NCBI RefSeq assembly: GCF_017592825.1
Contig: NZ_JAGFMD010000010.1
Coordinates: forward strand, 62,001-126,000
Direction of reading: 5' to 3'
DNA: 64,000 nt
DNA from: Roseivirga sp. E12
Lineage (GTDB): Bacteria > Bacteroidota > Bacteroidia > Cytophagales > Cyclobacteriaceae
Position numbers and translations under genes: made by a program. Below the pieces are notes generated by a model. It ran no database searches. It had not been told where the DNA came from and saw only the letters and a list, made by a program, of their open reading frames with translations. Of the stretch, positions 26,885 through 35,670 are shown in pieces (positions within the stretch are counted from its first letter, which is position 1; the number at the start of each line of letters is the position of its first letter).

Positions 26885-27307
26885 ATGGGAAAAGCACAAA
26901 ACAAGACCACAGAGAATGATGCCAGCGTAGAAGAGTTCTTAGCGGGTGTCAAGGATGAGCAGAAAAAAGCAGACTGCTTAGAACTAAAAGCTATGATGGA
27001 AAAGGTGACAAATACTCCCGCAAAAATGTGGGGCACCTCTATTGTAGGTTTTGACCAGTATCACTATAAATATGATAGTGGACGTGAAGGTGACTTCATG
27101 AAAGTAGGCTTCTCTCCTCGTGCGCAAAACGTGACAGTCTACATTATGCCAGGCTTTGAAAGATATCCTGAGTTGATGGGAAACTTAGGTAAGCACAAAA
27201 CAGGAAAGTCTTGTTTGTACATTAAAAAACTTGATGATGTGGATCGTGAAGTACTTGAAGAACTAGTTCAGGGTTCGTACGATTACATGACTAAAAAATA
27301 TGGCTAA
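26885..27307 (+). CDS. DUF1801 (YdhG-like) protein
   Basis: 140 residues. The core matches DUF1801: SVEEFLAGVKDEQKKADCLELKAMM at the start, KMWGTSIVGFDQYHYKY in the middle and VTVYIMPGFERYPELMGNLGKHKTGKSCLYI near the end. Structures of the family show a compact alpha/beta fold; no enzymatic role is agreed. The start codon directly follows a terminator T-tract and has no ribosome-binding site. Its 3' end overlaps the next gene by eight bases. Confidence 0.85.
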   Translation: MGKAQNKTTENDASVEEFLAGVKDEQKKADCLELKAMMEKVTNTPAKMWGTSIVGFDQYHYKYDSGREGDFMKVGFSPRAQNVTVYIMPGFERYPELMGNLGKHKTGKSCLYIKKLDDVDREVLEELVQGSYDYMTKKYG

Positions 27308-27539
27308 GCGAAAGATCAAGCCCAATTGGATGATCATACTTATGTTCATCGGAGGACTTTTCTATCTCATAAACTTCGTAGACTCTCTTTTCCGGTCAAA
27401 GGAAAGTGAATTCGAGTTTTTGAGCTTTGATATGGGTAAATGGCCTTATGCAATTTTCTGCTTGGTTTGTGGCTATGCATTAATGAACTTGGCTATGAAA
27501 TGGTATAAAGAAAAGCGCAATGCAAAGAGTAATTCTTAG
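27300..27539 (+). CDS. Small membrane protein with two transmembrane helices
   Basis: 79 residues. A basic N terminus (MAKRKIKPNW) precedes helix 1 (about 11-28, MIILMFIGGLFYLINFV) and helix 2 (about 47-66, WPYAIFCLVCGYALMNLAM), then a basic tail; both termini should be cytoplasmic. It overlaps the DUF1801 gene by eight bases and the VOC gene by twenty, so the three are probably co-translated. I recognise no family. Confidence 0.65.
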   Translation: MAKRKIKPNWMIILMFIGGLFYLINFVDSLFRSKESEFEFLSFDMGKWPYAIFCLVCGYALMNLAMKWYKEKRNAKSNS

Positions 27540-27957
27540 TTTATTCATGCTTCTGGTATCAAACCTAGTTTGGGGCCAAACAAGCTTTGACCACATGGCC
27601 ATCGTGGTTAACGACCTGGAGGAGAGCAAAAAGTTCTATACCGAGGTGCTCGGCTTCAAGAACATTGAAGACCCTACAGGTAATCCATTAATCGATTGGG
27701 TTGAAAATGAAAATGGTCAGCAGATTCATATGATTGAGGGTGACATTTCGGGGGTTAAGCTGACCAAGTCTGTGCATTATAGTTTCTCAGTAGAGGCCTT
27801 AAGGCCATTTATAGCTAATCTTGAGAATAGAAAAGTCGACTTTGAAAGTTGGGAAGGCGAAAAAAGCGGCATCACCATTCGGCCAGATGGCATTAGGCAA
27901 ATCTATCTTCAAGATCCGAATGGCTACTGGATAGAGATAAATGATCAGCAGCCTTAA
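27520..27957 (+). CDS. Exported VOC-family (glyoxalase-like) protein
   Basis: 145 residues: a signal peptide (1-19, ending NLVWGQ) followed by one vicinal-oxygen-chelate domain. Typical elements are FDHMAIVVNDLEESKKFYTEVLGF with the metal-ligand His of DHMAI, HYSFSVEAL, and IYLQDPNGYWIEIND with the terminal Glu. Metal-dependent VOC enzymes include glyoxalase I and dioxygenases; the substrate is unknown. Export is unusual for this family. The gene starts inside the preceding small membrane-protein gene. Confidence 0.82.
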   Translation: MQRVILSLFMLLVSNLVWGQTSFDHMAIVVNDLEESKKFYTEVLGFKNIEDPTGNPLIDWVENENGQQIHMIEGDISGVKLTKSVHYSFSVEALRPFIANLENRKVDFESWEGEKSGITIRPDGIRQIYLQDPNGYWIEINDQQP

Positions 27958-27959
27958 AC

Positions 27960-28556
27960 TCAAAAATCATTATCAAAATCTTCTCCAGTGTCAAGCTGGT
28001 CTCGGGTAATTGTCCTCACTTCTATTTCAGGACAAAACTGTCTTGCTATTTTGGTTAGTATTTCCTTCTTATTACTATCAGTCTTGAGACCAAATATTAA
28101 CTCTTTGACTTCGACTTTAACGAAATTTTCGTTTTGCTTGAATACTCGATATTCCTGTTCATGGTCCCAAAGCCTGAGTTTTCTGCTTAAAATATGTTTG
28201 GGCACGTTGTCCTGAACTCCTTCAAGCCTCAGCTCTTCAACGTATTGCACAGGCTCTACTTCCGTATTGTCATCAGTTATCTCTACACCAACCACAAAAC
28301 CAGCATGTCCTCCAGAATAATAAGACCACATCAACATATTATTTGGAGCTTGCCCCAAAGAAAGAATGTTATAGCGAGCCTTAGAACCTCTAATTTCCAT
28401 CAATTCCCCCGGCCGTAACAGGCCTTTTGTATAGACAAATCGACCCTCCATTGGGTCATTTAGGGTCTTAAAGTTTGCGGCAAAGAGTCTTTGATTAACG
28501 AAGATATCAAGGGCAAACTCCAGATTATTGAAGTCGCGATATTTATAGAGTACCAT
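27960..28556 (-). CDS. DUF2971 family protein
   Basis: 198 residues from the ATG at 28556 (MVLYKYRDFNN); an in-frame start at 28679 would overlap the divergent acetyltransferase gene and adds sequence without family resemblance. DUF2971 hallmarks are LYKYRDFNNLEFALDI, ANFKTLNDPMEGRF, LSLGQAPNNMLMWSYYSGGHAGFVVGVEI and LRLWDHEQEYRVF. The family is widespread and sometimes lies near defence or mobile genes; its biochemical role is unknown. The 3' end is two bases from the VOC stop codon. Confidence 0.78.
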   Translation of the reverse strand: MVLYKYRDFNNLEFALDIFVNQRLFAANFKTLNDPMEGRFVYTKGLLRPGELMEIRGSKARYNILSLGQAPNNMLMWSYYSGGHAGFVVGVEITDDNTEVEPVQYVEELRLEGVQDNVPKHILSRKLRLWDHEQEYRVFKQNENFVKVEVKELIFGLKTDSNKKEILTKIARQFCPEIEVRTITRDQLDTGEDFDNDF

Positions 28557-28633
28557 GTCTGAGTTATTGTCTTGTAATATCTCAAGATATGATTTAAGCC
28601 AGACATTCGTAAAATTGCAGAGTGAAAACTCTA

Positions 28634-29092
28634 ATGGTTTCAACTTTATCTGCAGCACAAAAAACTTCCGTAATCGCATTATGGAATAAAGAATACCCCA
28701 TTCAATTGCATTATCAGACAGAAGAAGAGTTTGACAAGTATTTAGATCAACTCACAGATATAAGCCATTATCTAATTTCTACAGACCAGGGTGAAATCAA
28801 AGGTTGGGCAAATACATTTAATAGAGATAATGAGAAATGGTTTGCTATTATAATCGGTTCTAGTTTACAAGGAAAAGGGTATGGACATAAACTCCTTTCT
28901 GAAATAAAGAAAATGAACAGGGAATTGAATGGTTGGGTCGTTGATCACAATGACTACCAGAAACTTGATGGTAGTCCTTATCAGTCTCCTCTACTCTTCT
29001 ACACAAAAAATGATTTCAAAGTGCTGCCTTCCAAAAGAATTGAAAGTACTGTTTCCGCTGTAAAAATACACTGGACCAAAGATCAAGCCTAG
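28634..29092 (+). CDS. GNAT-like acetyltransferase
   Basis: 152 residues from the ATG at 28634; a GTG at 28622 would add four residues. The segment WFAIIIGSSLQGKGYGHKLLSEIK is the acetyl-CoA-binding motif A of GNAT enzymes (Q/RxxGxG as QGKGYG). The early LWNKEYPIQLHYQTEEEFDKYL block is shared with a group of uncharacterised Bacteroidota GNATs. Substrate unknown. Divergent from the DUF2971 gene with a 77-base gap. Confidence 0.78.
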   Translation: MVSTLSAAQKTSVIALWNKEYPIQLHYQTEEEFDKYLDQLTDISHYLISTDQGEIKGWANTFNRDNEKWFAIIIGSSLQGKGYGHKLLSEIKKMNRELNGWVVDHNDYQKLDGSPYQSPLLFYTKNDFKVLPSKRIESTVSAVKIHWTKDQA

Positions 29093-29197
29093 TCTGAATC
29101 GTGAGCTCCGAACATCTTCTTTTGATAAATTGAGTTGTTCTAGAAGATCATTTTTGTCATATCGTTTTCCGATAATCATTAACTATCAAATTCATTC

Positions 29198-29719
29198 CTA
29201 GTCGTAAAGTGGTTTTGCCCCATTTTCAATAACCTTCTTTTTGTAAACAAACCAGCTGGTGCCTCTTTTGGAGTCTGCGGGTGTACCCGCCAGCGTGTCC
29301 GCCAGATAGTCAACCATTAAACCAGTAGCATATCCATTCGTACCTCTAATGGAAGTCCACTTATTATTTGTGCGAAACCGGATTTTTGTTCCATCCCTTT
29401 CTCTTGCCGGAGCCTGTCCTATAATCTGAGTGATTTGTGCAAAGACCTCTTCTCCATCAATTATGCTTAGAAATTGGGCATCAGCCGTGTGCTCTACCGA
29501 ACGTGTGGTGTCAACCTGACTTCTTCCCCCAAAGCCTATCCTGATAGGTAAACCATTTCTTACCGCATCAATCAATTCAGCCTTATTACCAGACAGCGCT
29601 TCACCATTAGAATCATTGCGATAGACCAACTGCCAGGTTTCAACCTCACTAGTTGGAGCGCTACAACTCAGTGTTATCAGTACTACTAATACTATTGAAA
29701 TGATATAGCTTTTTTTCAT
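29198..29719 (-). CDS. Lipoprotein of unknown function
   Basis: 173 residues with a lipoprotein signal (MKKSYIISIVLVVLITLSC; lipidated Cys19). The mature part starts with ETWQLVYRNDSNGEALSGNK, then ELIDAVRNGLPIRIGFGGR, and has a conserved-looking SVEHTADAQFLSI and a C-terminal GTNGYATGLMVDY. These blocks recall a widespread family of small secreted proteins without assigned function. It has its own flanking gaps, so it is probably monocistronic. Confidence 0.72.
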   Translation of the reverse strand: MKKSYIISIVLVVLITLSCSAPTSEVETWQLVYRNDSNGEALSGNKAELIDAVRNGLPIRIGFGGRSQVDTTRSVEHTADAQFLSIIDGEEVFAQITQIIGQAPARERDGTKIRFRTNNKWTSIRGTNGYATGLMVDYLADTLAGTPADSKRGTSWFVYKKKVIENGAKPLYD

Positions 29720-29872
29720 CTTACTTGTTTAAACCAACCGAAAATACACTCTTTGGACAACTCCCTACTGCCCTTTCGACTAACAACCGAATTATTCAAA
29801 CGAACAGCATATCAAAAGCATTAGGGTGATAGAATATTTGCTTCTGTTCTCAAAATAATCTTTATTGATTTC

Positions 29873-30331
29873 ATGCAGTTATCCTTTCGAAAAGCCAATA
29901 ACGAAGATGTTAAACACATTGTGGAAATGCTCGCTGATGACGAGCTTGGTCGGCAGCGCGAAAACTTTCAACTGCCGATCCATTCAAGCTATAAAGATGC
30001 CTTCAAAGCCATTGATAATGATCAGAACCAAGAATTGATTGTAGTGGAAGTGGATAAAGAAATCATTGGCACTTTACAATTGAGTTTTATCCAGTATTTA
30101 ACTTATCAAGGTGGCGTCAGAGCTCAAATAGAGGCAGTAAGAATTCGAAAGGATTATCGAGGAAAGGGACTTGGAAAAGAGTTCTTTGAATGGGCCATTC
30201 TACGGGCAAAACAGAGAGGCGCTCATGTACTTCAACTGACTACAGACAAGCAAAGGCCAGATGCAATCAGGTTTTATGAAAAACTTGGTTTTAAAGCCTC
30301 CCATGAAGGCATGAAATTCCATTTCAAATAA
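29873..30331 (+). CDS. GNAT N-acetyltransferase
   Basis: 152 residues. Motif A reads AVRIRKDYRGKGLGKEFF (RGKGLG pyrophosphate loop) and motif B reads LTTDKQRPDAIRFYEKLGFKASHEGMKF, both canonical. The N-terminal SFRKANNEDVKHIVEMLADD is typical of GCN5-related enzymes acting on small molecules or antibiotics; no acceptor can be assigned. Monocistronic, with a small lipoprotein gene 52 bases downstream. Confidence 0.87.
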   Translation: MQLSFRKANNEDVKHIVEMLADDELGRQRENFQLPIHSSYKDAFKAIDNDQNQELIVVEVDKEIIGTLQLSFIQYLTYQGGVRAQIEAVRIRKDYRGKGLGKEFFEWAILRAKQRGAHVLQLTTDKQRPDAIRFYEKLGFKASHEGMKFHFK

Positions 30332-30383
30332 TTACCTATCTTGTGGTAGGGTATTCGTTGTTAGACGCGTACCTATTTTGACA

Positions 30384-30728
30384 ATGAGAAAAGTATTCAC
30401 CTATCTTTTCGCCCTCGTACTCTTCATAGCATGCGCTATGAATGATAGAATTGCCCCCCGCAATATCTCAGAATCTGTATTCGGTTTTGTAAAAAGAAAT
30501 ATCCAAAAGGATCGCAACGTACTTTTTGAGGATATGAAGAAAATCATCCAAGAAGGCTTGATTCACTTTGAAGTATATGACGAGGCTGGTAGATTAATTG
30601 CCACACTTCGCAAACCTTCGGATTTCAATGAGGATTTCGAAAGGAACTTCCATGTTTCTAAAATGTCAATTAAGTCAATAAGCACTGCACAACTGACGCT
30701 ACCCACTGGCCTAACATTTCAGGATTAA
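30384..30728 (+). CDS. Small lipoprotein of unknown function
   Basis: 114 residues from the ATG at 30384; a TTG two codons earlier is less likely. The N terminus MRKVFTYLFALVLFIAC has a lipobox with Cys17. The rest is short and mixed alpha/beta (FVKRNIQKDRNVLFEDMKKI, then FEVYDEAGRLIATLRKP). No family recognised. The last four bases overlap the convergent AarF gene. Confidence 0.65.
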   Translation: MRKVFTYLFALVLFIACAMNDRIAPRNISESVFGFVKRNIQKDRNVLFEDMKKIIQEGLIHFEVYDEAGRLIATLRKPSDFNEDFERNFHVSKMSIKSISTAQLTLPTGLTFQD

Positions 30729-32044
30729 ACGGCTACTCTAGCCGCCCATTCTGGCTTGGTAGTTCTGACTCTGGCCTTCAATTCGTTAAGAATATTGTAA
30801 AGACCAAAATAGGTTCTATTGATATAGAGTCCATCTCTAGCTCCTCTTGCCTTCTCTGATTCACGGAATTTTTTAGACTCAGAAATCACTTCTCCCATTT
30901 CGAAGATTTTTTGAAAGTATGAATCATCTCCGAAATCAAATTCATTTTGGTGAAACGGTTGTCCCAATAACCCCATCATATCTTTGATTACCTCCGAGAA
31001 ATAAGCTTTGTCCTCTACAGAATCTGAATCATAGATAAACTGAAGTTGCTTAAATGTATTATCTAATTCTGGACCTGCAGTTAGCATATCCTTCCTGATT
31101 AGACTGAAGTATGGGTCATAAAATTCGTCTGGAATGACTTTTACACAACCAAAATCGATTACACCAAGCACACCATCGTCACTAATGATAAAATTCCCCG
31201 GATGAGGATCGGCATGTACTTGTCTGAGAGAATGAATTTGATAATCGTAGAAATCCCACATGGCCTGCCCCACTTTATCACGTGTTTCTTGATCAGGATT
31301 CGTTTGTATAAACTCTTTCAATACTTTCCCATCTAACCAGTCCATGGTTATCACTCTACCTGCTGAAAATTGAGGGTAATATTTCGGAAACCTAAGATTT
31401 TCAATATGACTACAAGCTTCTGATATTTCTATCGAGCGCTCCACCTCCAACAGGTAGTCAGTTTCTTCCAAGAGTTTTGTTTCGACCTCTTCCATATAGT
31501 GGTCTAGGTCTTTCTCATTCAAATTCATTAAACGGACAGCAAATGGGCGCACCAATTTGAGGTCTGACTTCACGCTATCTGCAACACCCGGATACTGTAT
31601 TTTTACCGCTAATTTCTTATCACCTTGTGTTGCTTCGTGGACTTGACCGATAGAAGCTGCATTTTTTGCATTCTTCGAAAAAGTATCAAAAATGGCAGAC
31701 GGAGATTCCTTAAAGTATTGCTGGAAGGTCTTCACAACCAAAGGATATGAAAGTGGTGGAGCACTATACTGAGCCATTGAGAACTTATCCTGATAGGCAG
31801 TTGGCAGCATATTCTTGTCCATACTCATCATCTGTGCAACCTTCAGAGCACTCCCTTTCAGTTCACTCAGTGAATTATAGATATCACGAGCATTATCCTC
31901 GTGCAAGCCCTCTTTAGTCAATGAGGGGTTTACTACCTTTTTAGCATAATGCTTCACATAGTTCCCTCCTACTTTTGCACCTGTCTTTACAAACTTGGCT
32001 GCGCGTTGGACTTTTGATGTTGGTATTTTCGACTGCTCCTTCAT
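30725..32044 (-). CDS. ABC1/AarF (UbiB) family atypical kinase
   Basis: 439 residues of the ABC1 kinase family. The Gly/Ala-rich loop is in NAASIGQVHEA and the KxGQ-like segment in LKGSALKVAQMMS; catalytic-loop HADPHPGNFI and metal-binding VIDFGCVKVI are intact. Family members (UbiB, ADCK/COQ8) are ATPases that support quinone synthesis; in a menaquinone user a link to quinone handling is plausible but unproven. The TetR-like gene 20 bases upstream is a conserved partner in Bacteroidota and probably its regulator. Confidence 0.9.
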   Translation of the reverse strand: MKEQSKIPTSKVQRAAKFVKTGAKVGGNYVKHYAKKVVNPSLTKEGLHEDNARDIYNSLSELKGSALKVAQMMSMDKNMLPTAYQDKFSMAQYSAPPLSYPLVVKTFQQYFKESPSAIFDTFSKNAKNAASIGQVHEATQGDKKLAVKIQYPGVADSVKSDLKLVRPFAVRLMNLNEKDLDHYMEEVETKLLEETDYLLEVERSIEISEACSHIENLRFPKYYPQFSAGRVITMDWLDGKVLKEFIQTNPDQETRDKVGQAMWDFYDYQIHSLRQVHADPHPGNFIISDDGVLGVIDFGCVKVIPDEFYDPYFSLIRKDMLTAGPELDNTFKQLQFIYDSDSVEDKAYFSEVIKDMMGLLGQPFHQNEFDFGDDSYFQKIFEMGEVISESKKFRESEKARGARDGLYINRTYFGLYNILNELKARVRTTKPEWAARVAV

Positions 32045-32064
32045 TCCCTTCTATCTGTTAGTTT

Positions 32065-32733
32065 TTACCTATTCTGAAACAGGAACTTTCCAAAATCAAC
32101 CATGGCGTCTAATGGCCCTCGGCCCATTAAATCAAACGCCAGGTTTACTGATTTTTCAATAGCTGCATCAGTCTTTTCAAATGACTTGCTGTCATCTTTT
32201 ACCCAAAACCCTAGTATGAAAAGGAATTGTAGCCAAATAGCATCATCATACCTATCACTGATAATAGGTCGGGTTGTTACTTCCTCTGTCTCTTTCGCCT
32301 CAAGGAGCAGATCAGCCACCCACTCTTTGAATCCATTTCGTACATGTTCCAAATAATAAGGTGTAATCTCTGGTTTCATTCTCTTAGGAATCGACTGTAA
32401 AATGAAGCTCCTATTAGATTTAAGGCTTTCAATCCATGTATAGAAGAAGGCCAGAAGCTTTTCGCGAGCAGAATATTCATTGTATACCTCTTCAGCGCTA
32501 ATTGCCTTGATGGTACTTTCGAACATATCAGACCAAATCTCCTTTTCGACATTGTCGAAAGAGTTGAAATGGTCATAAAACAATTCTTCCTTGACTTTGA
32601 GCTCTTTTACAAACTTGAAGATAGAGACTGGTTTAGACCCATTCTCAAGAACAAAATCAATATATGCCTCCTTGATTTTTTGAGCTGGATTCGCCTTGGT
32701 TCTCGGCTTTTTCTTAACTGCTGTTCCTTCCAT
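32065..32733 (-). CDS. TetR-family transcriptional regulator
   Basis: 222 residues. An N-terminal TetR-type helix-turn-helix is visible at about 17-62 (KIKEAYIDFVLENGSKPVSI, then FVKELKVKEELFYDHFNSFD). The C-terminal helical ligand domain is divergent. It lies 20 bases upstream of the AarF gene in the same direction, so it likely controls that operon. The effector is unknown. Confidence 0.85.
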   Translation of the reverse strand: MEGTAVKKKPRTKANPAQKIKEAYIDFVLENGSKPVSIFKFVKELKVKEELFYDHFNSFDNVEKEIWSDMFESTIKAISAEEVYNEYSAREKLLAFFYTWIESLKSNRSFILQSIPKRMKPEITPYYLEHVRNGFKEWVADLLLEAKETEEVTTRPIISDRYDDAIWLQFLFILGFWVKDDSKSFEKTDAAIEKSVNLAFDLMGRGPLDAMVDFGKFLFQNR

Positions 32734-32812
32734 GACCCGATAACATTTGATTAAGTGAAAAGGTTAGACTTATCACCTTATATTTTCGAAAATGGAGAAT
32801 AAAAGTTGGTGC

Positions 32813-33508
32813 TTAGACCGCTTTTCTTTGGATTATCTCAAAAAAAGTTTCTCTATAAGATTCGCTTATCGGAATCAGTTGATCAGCTACTTTAATTTTG
32901 CTCTTCTCAACGCTATCAATGGCATCCAAAGCGATAACAAAAGACTTGTGAACTCGAACGAATTTGGAAGGAGGTAACACCGGTACTAGTTTGGAGAAAC
33001 TTTGAAGCGTCATGACTTTCTCCTGCTTGGTGACTATTCTCAAGTAGTCTTTCATACCCTCGATATATAGGATATCAGCAAGCTCAATTTTCTTGATTTT
33101 ATATTCACTTTTTACAAAAATGTAGTCAGTCGCTTCCAATGTGGGTTTCTCATTTTGCCTCTGTGCCCTTTGTGCTGATCGTAAAAAACGATCGAAGGAA
33201 ATAGGTTTCAACAGATAGTCCATGGCTTCAAGCTCAAAGCCTTCAATAGCATATTCGTGATAGGCAGTCGTGAAGACAATATCGCATTTTCCCTTAATAT
33301 GTTCGGCCAGCTGAATTCCGGTCAAATCGGGCATTTGAATATCCAAAAACAACAGATCCACGGGATTGTTATTCAAAAAAGTAATTGCATCAATTCCCGA
33401 GTCGAATGTAGCAATGCAGTCTAGCCAAGGGGCTTTTTCTACATAGGCCTGAAGTATCTCAATGGCTAACGGTTCATCATCGACAATCACACATTTAATA
33501 TTCTCCAT
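32813..33508 (-). CDS. LytTR-family response regulator
   Basis: 231 residues. The receiver domain (1-115) has the acidic pocket D10/D11, phospho-acceptor D56 (LLFLDIQMPD) and K101 (LLKPIS). The LytTR DNA-binding domain follows (about 130-231; YIFVKSEYKIKKIELADILYIEG, then FVRVHKSFVIALDAI). It begins directly after its kinase gene's stop (33509), forming a standard LytS/LytTR pair. Targets are unknown; the divergent ABC-2 exporter at 34753 is a candidate by position. Confidence 0.93.
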   Translation of the reverse strand: MENIKCVIVDDEPLAIEILQAYVEKAPWLDCIATFDSGIDAITFLNNNPVDLLFLDIQMPDLTGIQLAEHIKGKCDIVFTTAYHEYAIEGFELEAMDYLLKPISFDRFLRSAQRAQRQNEKPTLEATDYIFVKSEYKIKKIELADILYIEGMKDYLRIVTKQEKVMTLQSFSKLVPVLPPSKFVRVHKSFVIALDAIDSVEKSKIKVADQLIPISESYRETFFEIIQRKAV

Positions 33509-34570
33509 TTATTCGATCGTTAACTTTATCCTAAAACTATTAGACGATTCATCCACCGACAATGTGTGCTTGTCCTTATAAATGATATCCAATCTTCGCC
33601 TGATATTTTCAAGCCCAATACCTCCTACTTGATCCTTATGTACTGCCATACCAGAAGGAGTCAATGGGTTCTCAACTTCATAAACCAATTGATCACCAGA
33701 CTTCAGACTGACTTTAATCGCTGCATCCTTATTCAAATCAAAGCCATGTTTGAATGCGTTTTCTATGAAGGGTAACAAAACCAAAGGTGCGATCTTCTTT
33801 TGGCTCATATCTCCTTCAAACTCAAAAGTCACAATCCCTTTCGTCTTGAATCGTAATTCCTGAAGCGTTACAAAACTTTTTAAGTGTTGAATTTCTCTTT
33901 CTAGAGGAACAAACTCTACATCCGACTCATAGATCATATAGCGCATTAGGTCTGAAAGCTTCATGATTGCCTCAGGTGCATCATCAGACTTCTTGTAAGC
34001 CAGTGTATGAATATTGTTCAATGTATTGAAAAGGAAATGTGGGTTGATTTGTGATTTTAAAAATGCCAGTTCACTTGAAAGGTTCTGGTTTTCCAACTCT
34101 CTGCGGATCCTCTGATTTTCAAACCAATCAAATGTGAATTTACCAATACCCGCCATGGCAACCACAAAGAGCGCTGCGAGGAGCCTAATACCAAAGACCA
34201 CATTAAAATCACCAACAGCGATATTAGTTAGCGGTGTTACTCCATCATCGAAGTAATTGACAAAAAGAATGTCCAAGCCATAGCGTGCCAGTGGATAAGC
34301 AAGGGAAACAAAGACAGTGACAAGAATAAACCTCCAGACTTTTTTGCGTACCAATAGTCTCGGAATAGCACTTAAGTAGTAGTAGTAAAATAGCGGCAGA
34401 TCTGTCAAAAGAATAGACAGCATAAATAAAGCACGATAGTTTTGATTGCCGCTTTGCTGAACATATGCCAAACTATAAAAGGCAACATAAAGCACCCAAG
34501 CCAATACATGCAAGGTCACTACTGTTACTTGCCTATAGTGCAATTTCAACCATCTAAATAAGGACGACAT
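33509..34570 (-). CDS. LytS-like membrane histidine kinase
   Basis: 353 residues with four transmembrane helices (about 17-36, 48-68, 80-100, 125-145) and no large extracytoplasmic sensor. The His_kinase box LAFLKSQINPHFLFNTLNNI puts the phospho-histidine at H178. A HATPase domain follows (LVLLPFIENAFKHGF, then GGIGLENIRRRL). Coupled without a gap to the LytTR regulator. The stimulus is probably membrane-related, given the short loops. Confidence 0.92.
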   Translation of the reverse strand: MSSLFRWLKLHYRQVTVVTLHVLAWVLYVAFYSLAYVQQSGNQNYRALFMLSILLTDLPLFYYYYLSAIPRLLVRKKVWRFILVTVFVSLAYPLARYGLDILFVNYFDDGVTPLTNIAVGDFNVVFGIRLLAALFVVAMAGIGKFTFDWFENQRIRRELENQNLSSELAFLKSQINPHFLFNTLNNIHTLAYKKSDDAPEAIMKLSDLMRYMIYESDVEFVPLEREIQHLKSFVTLQELRFKTKGIVTFEFEGDMSQKKIAPLVLLPFIENAFKHGFDLNKDAAIKVSLKSGDQLVYEVENPLTPSGMAVHKDQVGGIGLENIRRRLDIIYKDKHTLSVDESSNSFRIKLTIE

Positions 34571-34752
34571 AGCCTAAAAGTAATGCATTCTTTATACATC
34601 TATCACACTCCAATTCAAGGCTTTTGCTGCTCTCACAATTTGGTAGATTCAGAAAGTAATTTCGTATAGAGAATGTCTGAAGTGGTCGAGTAAAAAAAAT
34701 TCAGGTTATCAAAGCCAGTATTTTACGCGTCATCCCACTAAATATCAAAACT

Positions 34753-35670
34753 ATGTCAGAACCAATCATTCAGACCCATGGCCTAGATTTCTACTTCAAA
34801 GATTTCAAGGCCCTGGATCAAATCAACCTTGAGGTTCCAAAAGGAAGTATTTACGGATTTCTAGGGCCAAACGGAGCAGGTAAAACCACGACCATCAGAG
34901 TTTTACTAGACCTCTTCCATCCTAAAGACGGTCAAGTACAAATTTTTGGAAAAGAGCTTAGGGCTAACAAAGTCGAAATCTTAGGTAGAGTCGGAGCGCT
35001 AATTGAAAACCCTTCCATTTATAAGCACCTCAGTGGTAGGCAAAACCTAGAGGTAATTCGAAAGATGGTGGATGTGCCTAAAGAACGAATCGATGAGGTG
35101 TTGAAAATTGTTCGCTTAGTAGACAACGCTGACAAGAAAGCCAAAAACTATTCTCTAGGGATGTGCCAACGGCTTGGCCTTGCAGGAGCATTGTTAACTG
35201 ACCCTGACTTATTGATTCTTGACGAACCCACAAACGGATTAGATCCTAGTGGAATCATTGAGATGCGCGAATTGATCATAGAGCTCAACAAAGAACACGG
35301 AAAGACAATCTTCCTTTCAAGCCATATTCTATCGGAAATTGAGAAGCTAGCTACTGATGTCGCGATCATTGACCAAGGAAAAATCTTGTATCAAGGAAAG
35401 CTAGAAGGTCTCCAGCAAGATAATAGCGGACTAGAGCTGATCATTGAGACCAACGAAGTCTCACAAGCTGCTGAGCTATTGAAATCGATGAACTATACTG
35501 TTTCAGAGCAAAATGGTCGCTCAATCCATGTACCCATTGTGGAGAAGTTAGAAGTTGCCCAAATCAACAAGGCGCTGGTAGACAAGAACCTAGAGGTTTA
35601 TCAATTGAAGACTTCCGAACAAAACCTAGAATCAATCTTTTTGAACATCACTAAAAAATTAGACCAATGA
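34753..35670 (+). CDS. ABC transporter ATP-binding protein
   Basis: 305 residues. Walker A GPNGAGKT (38-45), signature SLGMCQR (134-140), Walker B LLILDEP (153-159), then GLDPSG and the switch histidine in IFLSSHILSE. The C-terminal tail (about 215-305) is typical of CcmA/NatA-type ATPases. The stop overlaps the permease start by four bases. It is paralogous to, but not the same system as, the exporter at 20483-22197. Close to, and divergent from, the LytS/LytTR genes. Confidence 0.93.
   Translation: MSEPIIQTHGLDFYFKDFKALDQINLEVPKGSIYGFLGPNGAGKTTTIRVLLDLFHPKDGQVQIFGKELRANKVEILGRVGALIENPSIYKHLSGRQNLEVIRKMVDVPKERIDEVLKIVRLVDNADKKAKNYSLGMCQRLGLAGALLTDPDLLILDEPTNGLDPSGIIEMRELIIELNKEHGKTIFLSSHILSEIEKLATDVAIIDQGKILYQGKLEGLQQDNSGLELIIETNEVSQAAELLKSMNYTVSEQNGRSIHVPIVEKLEVAQINKALVDKNLEVYQLKTSEQNLESIFLNITKKLDQ

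Noticed and set aside
28557-28679. N-terminal extension of the DUF2971 gene
   Set aside because: It would overlap the divergent acetyltransferase start and does not resemble the family; MVLYKYRDFNN at 28556 fits.
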